From Pseudooceanicola sp. HF7 (lineage in GTDB: Bacteria; Pseudomonadota; Alphaproteobacteria; Rhodobacterales; Rhodobacteraceae): 43,166 nt of DNA. The DNA lies in contig NZ_JAATOW010000040.1 of the NCBI RefSeq assembly GCF_011806405.1, positions 1 to 43,166 on the forward strand, given 5' to 3'. The translations under genes were made by a program, and so were the position numbers. Below, piece after piece: positions 9,690-15,929 of this stretch (its first letter is position 1; every line of letters starts with the position of its first letter). The notes beneath the pieces were generated by a model that was not told the DNA's origin, did no database searches, and was given only the letters and a program-made list of their open reading frames with translations.

Positions 9690-9763
9690 GCGACGATGCC
9701 AGGGAGGAGGAGAGGCATCGTCGCTAGTCTCAGTGGCCCTGGGAGGAGGAGCGGGCCGACTGA
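9690..9763 (-). ncRNA. Cuckoo (CcsR-like) small RNA, first unit
   Basis: The first unit begins 12 nt after the DUF1127 stop codon. Its first hairpin is the most divergent of the array: GGCCC/GGGCC plus TCAGT/ACTGA with a single-base bulge, and the loop TGGGAGGAGGAGC. The second is a perfect 11-bp stem (GCGACGATGCC 9690-9700 / 9714-9724) with the standard loop. Confidence 0.8.
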
Positions 9764-9775
9764 TCTCTTTGTTTC

Positions 9776-9997
9776 TTACGCCGCGTTGCGGTAGGCTTCC
9801 TGGTGTGCAACGTGGCGGATCTCGCCACGGCTCAGGCCCAGGTCGCGCAGTTCGCGGTTGCTCAGGTTCTGCAGTTCTTCCAGGCAGTTGCGGTACACGC
9901 GGTAGCGTGCGACGCGGAAAGCCAGGTTGGAAACGAAGCGCGCGAACGGGTTGTTCTGGTGGGCCACTTGGCCGTGAAGTTCGGTTGCCATCGTCAT
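9776..9997 (-). CDS. ccaF1: DUF1127 small protein, CcaF1-like, host gene of the cuckoo RNAs
   Basis: The 73-residue basic protein has the DUF1127 core at about residues 35-64 ('YRNCLEELQNLSNRELRDLGLSRGEI'). In Rhodobacter sphaeroides the homologue in the same position (CcaF1) is an RNA-binding protein that promotes maturation of the CcsR RNAs encoded in its own 3' UTR. Here the same layout is seen: the stop codon lies 12 nt before the first hairpin and there is no promoter-sized gap. I start at 9997 because AAGG lies 8 nt upstream; a second ATG at 9991 gives 71 residues and is also possible. Many GC-rich leader bases precede the gene. The function is inferred from family and context. Confidence 0.92.
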   Translation of the reverse strand: MTMATELHGQVAHQNNPFARFVSNLAFRVARYRVYRNCLEELQNLSNRELRDLGLSRGEIRHVAHQEAYRNAA

Positions 9998-10100
9998 TGC
10001 TTCGACCTTTCGTCTCGTATCTCTTGGCGAGCTCGCCTTCGGGGCCTTCCCGTCTGGGCTGGTCAGTCTCGGTGCCGACCGTGTCGCTGTTGTTGAAGCC

Positions 10101-10128
10101 AATTTAGCCAATTGCTGCGTTTGCACAA
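10101..10128 (-). promoter_or_regulatory. Candidate promoter of the DUF1127-cuckoo transcript
   Basis: On the minus strand TTGTGC (plus 10123-10128) and TAAATT (plus 10101-10106) are separated by 16 nt, resembling a sigma-70 promoter, with a leader of about 97 nt to the start codon. Rhodobacter counterparts are driven by stress sigma factors (RpoHI/RpoHII); I do not see an unambiguous heat-shock promoter here. Confidence 0.35.
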
Positions 10129-10149
10129 CGGACGGTTCAGCAACGCCGC

Positions 10150-10166
10150 TATGCAGAAAGTGCATA
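10150..10166. promoter_or_regulatory. Perfect palindrome TATGCA-N5-TGCATA
   Basis: A 17-bp perfect dyad (arms TATGCA/TGCATA, spacer GAAAG) lies in the shared upstream region of the DUF1127 gene and mrp, 22 bp upstream of the candidate -35 box of the former. Size and symmetry suit a dimeric repressor; the regulator is unknown. Confidence 0.4.
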
Positions 10167-10316
10167 AGAAGTGTTGACCTATGATTAACGATTTTCCGGT
10201 CCGCCCTGCTCGGGGTCGCATCACGCCGGGCGGAGCGACCCTGCCTTTCCCGGCTGTCAGCCTTGCTCCCGGCGGGAAAAATGCGCACCTATGCCCGGTA
10301 ACAGAAGGAGAGCGAC

Positions 10317-11417
10317 GTGACCGTGACGCGAGAAGAGATCCTGTCGGAACTGAAACGCCTCAGCCTGCCGGGCGGTGGCGACCTTGTCTCTGCGGACATG
10401 ATCCGGGCGCTGGCCGTGGATGGCGGGCAGGTGCGTTTCGTGATCGAGGCGCCGGACCCGGATACCGCCCGCAAGATGGAGGGCATCCGCTCTGCCGCGG
10501 AGGAACTGGTGGCCGCGCTTTCCGGGGTCACGAAGGTGAATGTCGCCCTGACCGCCCATGGCCCCTCTGCACCCGCCCCGCGCAAGTCGCCTGGCCCCGC
10601 CGCGGGAGAGGCGCCCTCTCTCAAGGTCGGTGGACATCCCAAGCCGCAGACCGAACCGATGAAGCCCGCTGGTGTCAGCCGCATCATCGCTATTGCCTCC
10701 GGTAAGGGTGGGGTGGGGAAATCCACCGTCTCTGCCAACCTGGCCGTTGCCCTTGCAAAAGAGGGCAAGAAGGTCGGGCTGTTGGATGCCGATATATATG
10801 GCCCCTCCCAGGCGCGCATGATGGGCGCGACCAAGCGTGCGGCTTCCGAAGACGGCACGCGCATCGATCCGCTGCATCTTCATGGGGTCACGGTCATGTC
10901 GCTCGGCATGATGCTGGAAGAGGACAAGGCCGTCATCTGGCGTGGCCCGATGCTGATGGGCGCTTTGCAGCAGCTGCTGACTCAGGTGAACTGGGGTGAG
11001 CTCGATGTGCTCGTCGTCGACCTGCCGCCGGGTACAGGGGACGTGCAGTTGACGCTTTGCCAGCGCTCGGCCTTGTCCGGCGCCATCGTGGTCTCCACGC
11101 CGCAGGACGTGGCGCTGCTGGATGCGCGCAAGGCGATCGACATGTTCAACACCCTCAAGACGCCGATCTTCGGGCTGATTGAGAACATGTCGACCTACGT
11201 CTGCCCCCATTGTGGCGAAACAAGCCATCCCTTCGGCCATGGCGGCGTGGCTGCCGAGGCGACGAAGATGGGTGTGCCGCTGCTTGGCACCCTGCCGCTG
11301 GACCTGGAGACACGGCTTTCCGGTGACAGCGGCGCGCCGGTGGCGCTTGGCGACGGGCCCCAGGCCCAGGCGTTCACGCAACTTGCGCAGGGTCTCATTC
11401 AGGGCGGCATCGTCTGA
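10317..11417 (+). CDS. mrp: Iron-sulfur cluster carrier protein, Mrp/ApbC (NBP35) family
   Basis: The 366-residue P-loop ATPase binds and transfers Fe-S clusters to apoproteins. An N-terminal DUF59/MIP18-like domain (about 1-85) is followed by a Pro/Ala linker and a MinD/Mrp ATPase domain. The deviant Walker A '[11 protein letters not shown]' lies at about 127-137, followed by 'DADIYGPSQ' and '[14 protein letters not shown]'. The CxxC pair in 'TYVCPHCGE' (about 295-298) forms the bridging cluster site. Translation starts at GTG 10317, preceded by AGAAGGAGAG. The gene is on its own strand, with the dcw leader downstream and the cuckoo locus upstream. Confidence 0.95.
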   Translation: MTVTREEILSELKRLSLPGGGDLVSADMIRALAVDGGQVRFVIEAPDPDTARKMEGIRSAAEELVAALSGVTKVNVALTAHGPSAPAPRKSPGPAAGEAPSLKVGGHPKPQTEPMKPAGVSRIIAIASGKGGVGKSTVSANLAVALAKEGKKVGLLDADIYGPSQARMMGATKRAASEDGTRIDPLHLHGVTVMSLGMMLEEDKAVIWRGPMLMGALQQLLTQVNWGELDVLVVDLPPGTGDVQLTLCQRSALSGAIVVSTPQDVALLDARKAIDMFNTLKTPIFGLIENMSTYVCPHCGETSHPFGHGGVAAEATKMGVPLLGTLPLDLETRLSGDSGAPVALGDGPQAQAFTQLAQGLIQGGIV

Positions 11418-11719
11418 TAACGCACGGATACGTGGGGTTGAGGCAGGAATATCACGGTTCGGGGGATTCTGCTCCGGCCGTGGTGCCTCTGCGCCGGTGT
11501 CCGGCTAACAAGATCTGGTGGCTGGCCTCCTGTCCCCGGGCGGGGTGAAACAGTCCTTTTCGGCCCTGAACGTTCTGAAGGCAGGATTTCAGAAAGGTTC
11601 ACACGCCGGATCACGGGCGAATCACTTCTCTGTTTTCGTCGGGAACCGGCGGGAAATGGATCGGAAGGCGCCTCGAAGGGCCTTCGCGCGGCCCGAAAAT
11701 TCCATCGCTGAAAATTTTT
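11418..11719 (+). other. Gene-free upper part of the dcw leader
   Basis: I see no supported gene between the mrp stop and the repeat cluster at 11720. One pair of CGGGA pentamers 10 bp apart (11640 and 11650) is in phase with the TGGGA repeats that follow, which could extend the MraZ-binding region. No terminator for mrp is evident. Confidence 0.5.
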
Positions 11720-11744
11720 TGGGAAAGCCTGGTCCGTCGTGGGA
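11720..11744 (+). promoter_or_regulatory. Candidate MraZ box (three 10-bp-spaced repeats)
   Basis: TGGGA, TGGTC and TGGGA begin at 11720, 11730 and 11740, exactly one helical turn apart. MraZ binds direct repeats of the TGGGN type with 5-bp spacers upstream of its own operon. Inverted two-copy versions occur closer to the leader promoter (TCCCC/TCCCA at 11828/11838; TCCCA/TCCCG at 11873/11883). The pattern is seen; binding is inferred, and G-runs are common in this GC-rich DNA. Confidence 0.4.
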
Positions 11745-11898
11745 CGGGCCGGCCCAAAGTCCCTGAATCACAAGATATGGTGGCCTACCGTTGCCTTTTC
11801 GCAAGGTGAGGTGGGGTATTTTCTTTATCCCCCTTGATCCCAACCCCGCTATCGGACTCGGAATGCGACTCGTCCCACCGCTTCCCGCGAATTAACAG

Positions 11899-11927
11899 TT
11901 GATCCCCATCCAGTCCCATGCCATCCA
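11899..11927 (+). promoter_or_regulatory. Candidate promoter of the dcw leader / UpsM-like RNA
   Basis: TTGATC (11899-11904) and CATCCA (11922-11927) are 17 bp apart, predicting a start near 11934. The -10 match is weak. Support comes mainly from the distance to the terminator at 12146, which would give an RNA of about 213 nt, close to UpsM of Rhodobacter sphaeroides. Confidence 0.35.
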
Positions 11928-11933
11928 AGGCTT

Positions 11934-12146
11934 ACTGATGAGGACAGGAAGCCCGAGGCGCTAAGACCTCAAAACAAAAGGCTTTCCTGGCAGTGGTTCA
12001 TACAGGCACCGCTCTCCTCGAACGAAGAGATCCGGCGTGCGGGGCGAGCAGACATCCCCCCAGGTGGCCGCGCGCAGTCGGACATACCCGGAGACGGGAC
12101 GAGGGCGGCGGATAGGGCAGTGGCAGCAGCTCCTATCCGCCGTTTT
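11934..12146 (+). ncRNA. upsM: UpsM-like small RNA from the mraZ leader
   Basis: Upstream of mraZ lies a gene-free, structured stretch that ends in a strong terminator. Its first hairpin pairs CAGGAAGCC (11945-11953) with GGCTTTCCTG (11980-11989), with one bulge, and nests GAGG/CCTC (11955-11958, 11967-11970). The 3' end is the 11-bp terminator stem at 12106-12142. Rhodobacter sphaeroides has an abundant RNA of about 200 nt, UpsM ('upstream of mraZ'), produced by premature termination in the same place. Position, approximate length and architecture agree; I did not compare sequences, and the 5' end is only predicted. Confidence 0.65.
12106..12146 (+). terminator. Leader terminator upstream of mraZ
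   Basis: Perfect arms CGGCGGATAGG (12106-12116) and CCTATCCGCCG (12132-12142) are followed by TTTT. It lies about 60 bp before the mraZ start, so it must be read through or antiterminated for dcw expression. Confidence 0.92.
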
Positions 12147-12207
12147 CCGTTTCGGGGGTCGCGAGGGGACTAGATGAGGTAACGGGGCAAAAGGAGCTGG
12201 CGTTAGA

Positions 12208-12738
12208 GTGCGGATCCAGCGGTTCAGAGGCGAAGAAGAGCTCAAGCTCGATAGCAAGGCCAGGATGTCCATCCCGGTCGGCTTTCGCCGTGTGCTGGAA
12301 GCCCAGGATCCCGACTCCCGCGACACCCCCAAGGCAACACCCACCGTCATCGTCGTCTACGGCGGCCATCTGGATGGCTACCTGGAATGCTACTCGGTCG
12401 AGACCATGTCGGAGGTCGAGGCGATGATCGACGACATGGAGGATGCCGATCCGCGCAAGGATGTCATGATCGACATGTTCCTGACCTGCTCCGTCGACCT
12501 GACGGTTGATGACACGGGCCGCATCGTCCTGCCGGCCAAGCTGCGCGACAAGCTGGGGCTGGGACAGCAAAGCCCGGCCTATTGCCTGGGCAAGGGCAAG
12601 ACCTTCCAGCTCTGGAACCTTTCCGAGTACGAGGAACGCTTCGGCCCGCGGGATGCGGTCAAGTCCGAGCCCGCCTTCAATCCGAAAGCCGTCTTCGACG
12701 AAATGCGCAGCAAGCGCAAAACAGAGCAGGGGGCCTGA
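12208..12738 (+). CDS. mraZ: Transcriptional regulator MraZ
   Basis: The 176-residue protein has two MraZ/AbrB-like swapped-hairpin repeats: about 8-60 ('KLDSKARMSIPVGFRRVLE') and about 85-150 ('TVDDTGRIVLPAKLRDKLGL'). MraZ forms ring-shaped oligomers that bind direct repeats upstream of the dcw cluster and repress it. Length is slightly above the enterobacterial protein (about 152) because of a longer linker and tail, as is usual in alphaproteobacteria. Translation starts at GTG 12208 with AAAGGAG about 12 nt upstream. It is the first gene of the dcw operon; rsmH starts 3 bp after its stop. Confidence 0.95.
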   Translation: MRIQRFRGEEELKLDSKARMSIPVGFRRVLEAQDPDSRDTPKATPTVIVVYGGHLDGYLECYSVETMSEVEAMIDDMEDADPRKDVMIDMFLTCSVDLTVDDTGRIVLPAKLRDKLGLGQQSPAYCLGKGKTFQLWNLSEYEERFGPRDAVKSEPAFNPKAVFDEMRSKRKTEQGA

Positions 12739-12741
12739 GCC

Positions 12742-13728
12742 ATGGCTGAAGCCGGGCGGGCGCCCCATATCCCGGTCCTCCTCGGGCCGCTGCTGCGCGC
12801 AGTGGAGCCGGTGCAGGGCACCTGGCTCGACGGCACCTTCGGGGCCGGTGGCTATACACGCGGCCTGCTGGAAGCTGGGGCCGACAAGGTCATCGGCGTG
12901 GATCGTGACCCCCTGGCCATCGAGATGGCGCAAAGCTGGGCCGGTGATTTCGGCGACCGGCTTGAGATCGTGCAGCAGAACTTCTCCAACATGGATGAGG
13001 TCGCCACGGATCTTGACGGCATCGTGCTGGACCTTGGTGTCAGCTCCATGCAGCTCGACATGGCCGAACGGGGCTTTTCCTTCCTGCGCGACGGGCCGCT
13101 CGACATGCGGATGAGCCAGGATGGCCCCTCTGCCGCCGACCTCGTGAACGACAGCGAAGAGGCCGAGCTGGCGGATATCCTGTACCTTTACGGGGAAGAA
13201 CGCGCTTCCCGCCGGATCGCACGGGCGATCGTTAGGGCGCGTGAAGAGGCCCCGATCGAGACCACCTTGAGGCTTGCCTCCATCGTGGAGGGCTGCCTGC
13301 CACGCTCCAAACCCGGCCAGTCCCACCCCGCCACGCGCAGCTTCCAGGGGCTGCGGATTGCCGTGAACGACGAATACGGCGCCCTGGCCGAAGGGCTGAT
13401 GGCAGCAGAGCGCGCGCTCAAGCCCGGTGGTGCCTTGGCCGTGGTGACCTTCCATTCGATCGAGGATCGGATGGTGAAACGTTTCTTCCAGATGCGTTCG
13501 GGGGGCACGGGCCGTGCCAACCGCTACGCGCCCGAAGCCGAAGCAGAGATCCCCGCCTTCACGCAGAAGACGCGCAAGGGGATCAGCGCCGACAAAGATG
13601 AACTGGCCATGAACCCCCGCTCGCGCTCCGCACGGCTGCGGGTGGGGTTCCGCACAAAGGCCCCAGCAGAAGAGGTGGATCGCGCCGCTCTCGGAATGCC
13701 AGGGGCGAGGACCAGGAAAGGAAAGTAG
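12742..13728 (+). CDS. rsmH: 16S rRNA (cytosine(1402)-N4)-methyltransferase
   Basis: The 328-residue SAM-dependent enzyme (formerly MraW) methylates N4 of C1402 in the ribosomal decoding centre. Visible are the opening '[13 protein letters not shown]', the SAM-binding '[10 protein letters not shown]', the acidic 'GVDRDPLAI', '[12 protein letters not shown]' and '[14 protein letters not shown]', and the C-terminal '[16 protein letters not shown]'. All are diagnostic of the family, and the length is normal. It is translationally linked to mraZ and ends 2 bp before ftsL. Confidence 0.97.
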   Translation: MAEAGRAPHIPVLLGPLLRAVEPVQGTWLDGTFGAGGYTRGLLEAGADKVIGVDRDPLAIEMAQSWAGDFGDRLEIVQQNFSNMDEVATDLDGIVLDLGVSSMQLDMAERGFSFLRDGPLDMRMSQDGPSAADLVNDSEEAELADILYLYGEERASRRIARAIVRAREEAPIETTLRLASIVEGCLPRSKPGQSHPATRSFQGLRIAVNDEYGALAEGLMAAERALKPGGALAVVTFHSIEDRMVKRFFQMRSGGTGRANRYAPEAEAEIPAFTQKTRKGISADKDELAMNPRSRSARLRVGFRTKAPAEEVDRAALGMPGARTRKGK

Positions 13729-13730
13729 GG

Positions 13731-14111
13731 ATGAGATCGGTTCTGTTCGTGGTCAGCGCCATTGCGCTTATCGGACTTGCCTTCTGGGCCTACCGTGAGA
13801 ATTACGACACCAAGGCCGCGATCAACCAGGCTGAGGACCTTCAGGATGAAATCGCCGCCGCACGCGCGCGTCTCTCCATGCTTCGGGCCGAATGGGCCTA
13901 CCTGAACCGCCCTGATCGTTTGCGCGCCCTGGCAGAGGCCAATTTCGGCCCTCTGGGTCTGCAGCCGCTGGACGCCGCCCAGTTCGGTGTCGTGGCACAG
14001 GTTCGTTTCCCGCCCGCAGAAACTCTGCGGGCCATCAATCGTTCGATTGAGGTGTCGTCGCTGAACCAGCGGGCCCTGCTTGAAGCGCTGAATTCGGAGG
14101 TGGGCCAATGA
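13731..14111 (+). CDS. ftsL: Cell division protein FtsL
   Basis: A 126-residue bitopic inner-membrane protein with one N-terminal membrane helix (about 3-19), then a periplasmic coiled-coil-like stretch ('INQAEDLQDEIAAARARLSMLRAEWAYL') ending in 'NRPDRLRALAEANFGPLGL'. That ending is the typical alphaproteobacterial FtsL pattern. FtsL joins FtsQ and FtsB to activate FtsW/FtsI at the septum. No FtsB gene is in the window, as expected, since it lies elsewhere in this group. Identification rests on topology, size and position between rsmH and ftsI; the last four bases overlap the ftsI start. Confidence 0.9.
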   Translation: MRSVLFVVSAIALIGLAFWAYRENYDTKAAINQAEDLQDEIAAARARLSMLRAEWAYLNRPDRLRALAEANFGPLGLQPLDAAQFGVVAQVRFPPAETLRAINRSIEVSSLNQRALLEALNSEVGQ

Positions 14112-15889
14112 CCCGCACGCCGCTGCGTCCGCTGGCCCGGATCCTGGATGCTCGCAGCCGGGGCGTGAACCCCGACGAGATCGAAAAGGAAAACCTGCGC
14201 CTTCGCCACGAGGAGATGCGCGACAAGTCCCGCGCCAGGGCGGAAGGGCGTCTGCTTGTGCTGGGCGCGGTCTTCTTCTGTGCCTTCGGGCTGGTGGGAA
14301 CGCGCATGGGTGTCATGGCCAGCTCCGTACCCGAGGAACCCCGTGCCTCTGCCAGCGGGGCAGGGATCGCGGCGCAGCGCGGTGACATCACGGACCGGGA
14401 CGGGCGGCTTCTGGCCACCAACATGGAGACCTATGCGCTCTATGCCCACCCGCACCAGATGGTCTACCCAGAGGTCGCAGCACGCGAACTGGCCAAGATC
14501 TTTCCGGAGCTGGACGAGGCCGCGCTGAAGCGCCGCTTCACCGGCAATGGCAAGTTTTACTGGATCCGTCGCACCATGTCGCCGGAGCAGCGCCAGGCGG
14601 TGCATGATATCGGTGACCCCGGTCTGCTGTTCGGCCCGCGCGACATGCGGCTTTATCCCAACGGTCCCATCGCCTCTCACATCCTGGGGGGCACGTCCTA
14701 CGGCACGCAGGATGTCCGCTGGGCAGAGATCAAGGGCTCTGCCGGGATCGAGCACTACTTCGATGCCGATCTGCGCGACCCGGCCAATGGCGGTAAGCCG
14801 TTGCAACTGTCGCTCGACCTGACCGTTCAGGCCGCGCTTGAACAGGTGCTTGACGGCGGCATGAAGCTGATGAATTCAAAGGGCGCGGCGGCCGTGCTCA
14901 TGGATGTACACACGGGCGAGATCATCTCCATGGTCTCGCTGCCGGACTTCGATCCCAACAACCGCCCCCACCTGCCGACCTCGGGCCACCCCGATGACAG
15001 CCCGCTGTTCGACCGCTCCGTGCAGGGCGTCTACGAGCTTGGCTCGGTCTTCAAGCCCTTCACGGTCGCGCAGTCCCTTGAACTGGGCCTGGTCTCTCCC
15101 GACAGCATGATCGACATCCGCGGTCCCATCACCTGGGGCCGGTTCCGCATTCGGGATGACCACTACCTGGGCACCAGCGCCGACGTGACGAAGATTCTCG
15201 TGGAAAGCTCCAACATCGGCACCGCCCGGATTAGCCAGATGATCGGCGCGGCGCGGCAGCAGGAGTTCCTGAAGTCGCTGGGCTTCTTCGTGCCCTCGCC
15301 GCTGGAGCTGTCCGAAGCCTCCGTGACCCAGCCGAAGTACCAGTCCAACTGGTCCGAACTGACCACGATGACGGTCTCCTACGGTCACGGGATCTCCATC
15401 TCTCCGGTGATGCTGGCCTCGGCCTACGCGGCGATCGCCAATGGCGGGCGGCTGGTCAAGCCGACGCTGCTCAAGCAGACCCACGCCCAGCAGGGGGAGC
15501 GCGTGATGTCGGAAAACACCGCCGCCACCGTGCGCCGGATGCTGCGCCTTGTGGTGACAGAAGGCACGGCCTCCTTCGCGGATGTGCCGGGCTATGACGT
15601 GGGCGGCAAGACGGGCACCGCGAACAAGCTCAAGCCCACCGGTGGCTATTACGAGGACAAGACCATCGGCACCTTCGCCTCCATCTTCCCGATCCGGGAT
15701 CCGAAGTACGCGCTGATCGTCATGCTGGACGAACCCTCTACCCATATCTACGGCAAGGATCGCCGTACCGCCGGCTGGACGGCCGTTCCCGTCGCGGCAG
15801 AGGTCGTGCGCCGGATCGGCCCGCTGCTGGGGCTTCGGCCCTACATTGAACCCGCAAGCGGGACTGCTATAACTCCTGCATCCCATTGA
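14108..15889 (+). CDS. ftsI: Septal peptidoglycan transpeptidase (penicillin-binding protein 3)
   Basis: The 593-residue class B penicillin-binding protein cross-links septal peptidoglycan. A cytoplasmic N-terminus of about 45 residues precedes one membrane helix (about 50-70), the pedestal domain ('AQRGDITDRDGRLLA' near 95), and the transpeptidase domain. The active-site SxxK is 'GSVFKPF' (about 311), the SxN motif is 'ESSNIGT', and the KTGT motif 'GGKTGTANK' lies near 498. Partners are FtsW (encoded downstream) and FtsL. The start overlaps ftsL by ATGA, implying translational coupling. Confidence 0.97.
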   Translation: MTRTPLRPLARILDARSRGVNPDEIEKENLRLRHEEMRDKSRARAEGRLLVLGAVFFCAFGLVGTRMGVMASSVPEEPRASASGAGIAAQRGDITDRDGRLLATNMETYALYAHPHQMVYPEVAARELAKIFPELDEAALKRRFTGNGKFYWIRRTMSPEQRQAVHDIGDPGLLFGPRDMRLYPNGPIASHILGGTSYGTQDVRWAEIKGSAGIEHYFDADLRDPANGGKPLQLSLDLTVQAALEQVLDGGMKLMNSKGAAAVLMDVHTGEIISMVSLPDFDPNNRPHLPTSGHPDDSPLFDRSVQGVYELGSVFKPFTVAQSLELGLVSPDSMIDIRGPITWGRFRIRDDHYLGTSADVTKILVESSNIGTARISQMIGAARQQEFLKSLGFFVPSPLELSEASVTQPKYQSNWSELTTMTVSYGHGISISPVMLASAYAAIANGGRLVKPTLLKQTHAQQGERVMSENTAATVRRMLRLVVTEGTASFADVPGYDVGGKTGTANKLKPTGGYYEDKTIGTFASIFPIRDPKYALIVMLDEPSTHIYGKDRRTAGWTAVPVAAEVVRRIGPLLGLRPYIEPASGTAITPASH

Positions 15890-15929
15890 GGTGACATGAG
15901 AGGGCGGCAGGCCCCGGAAAGGCGCGGCG

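Larger units (their letters stand above)
9273..9763 (-). repeat. Array of ten CCUCCUCCC-loop hairpins (five cuckoo RNA units)
   Basis: Ten hairpins occur in 490 bp. Each has a 13-nt loop, AGGGAGGAGGAGA on the plus strand in eight copies (variants AAGGAGGAGGAGA at 9590-9602 and TGGGAGGAGGAGC at 9740-9752). Stems differ in sequence but remain complementary. In transcript order (minus strand) the stems alternate weak and strong: 9730-9763 weak, 9690-9724 strong, 9625-9649 weak, 9579-9613 strong, 9537-9559 weak, 9492-9526 strong, 9419-9443 weak, 9373-9407 strong, 9330-9354 weak, 9283-9319 strong. The transcript loop UCUCCUCCUCCCU holds the CCUCCUCCC motif of the CcsR ('cuckoo') small RNAs of Rhodobacteraceae, which lie downstream of a DUF1127 gene exactly as here. 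Confidence 0.93.

Noticed and set aside
9273-9763. CRISPR-like array or simple minisatellite
   Set aside because: The conserved part is only 13 nt, and each copy is flanked by sequence-specific complementary arms, which defines hairpins rather than repeats with unrelated spacers. No cas genes are nearby.
11518-11843. Short open frames in the dcw leader (82 and 73 codons)
   Set aside because: No ribosome site, no recognisable protein features, and the region is better explained as regulatory DNA.
11935-11957. CTGATGAGGACAGGAAGCCCGAGG as a hammerhead ribozyme core
   Set aside because: CUGAUGAG is present but the required GAAA after stem II and the three-way junction are missing; the bases pair instead in the UpsM-like first hairpin.
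11930-12150. RNase P RNA, tmRNA, 6S or SRP RNA in the gene-free leader
   Set aside because: None of the conserved cores (for example the RNase P CR-I/CR-V elements, the tmRNA tag, or the SRP GGAAG/AGCAG loops) is present in the right arrangement.
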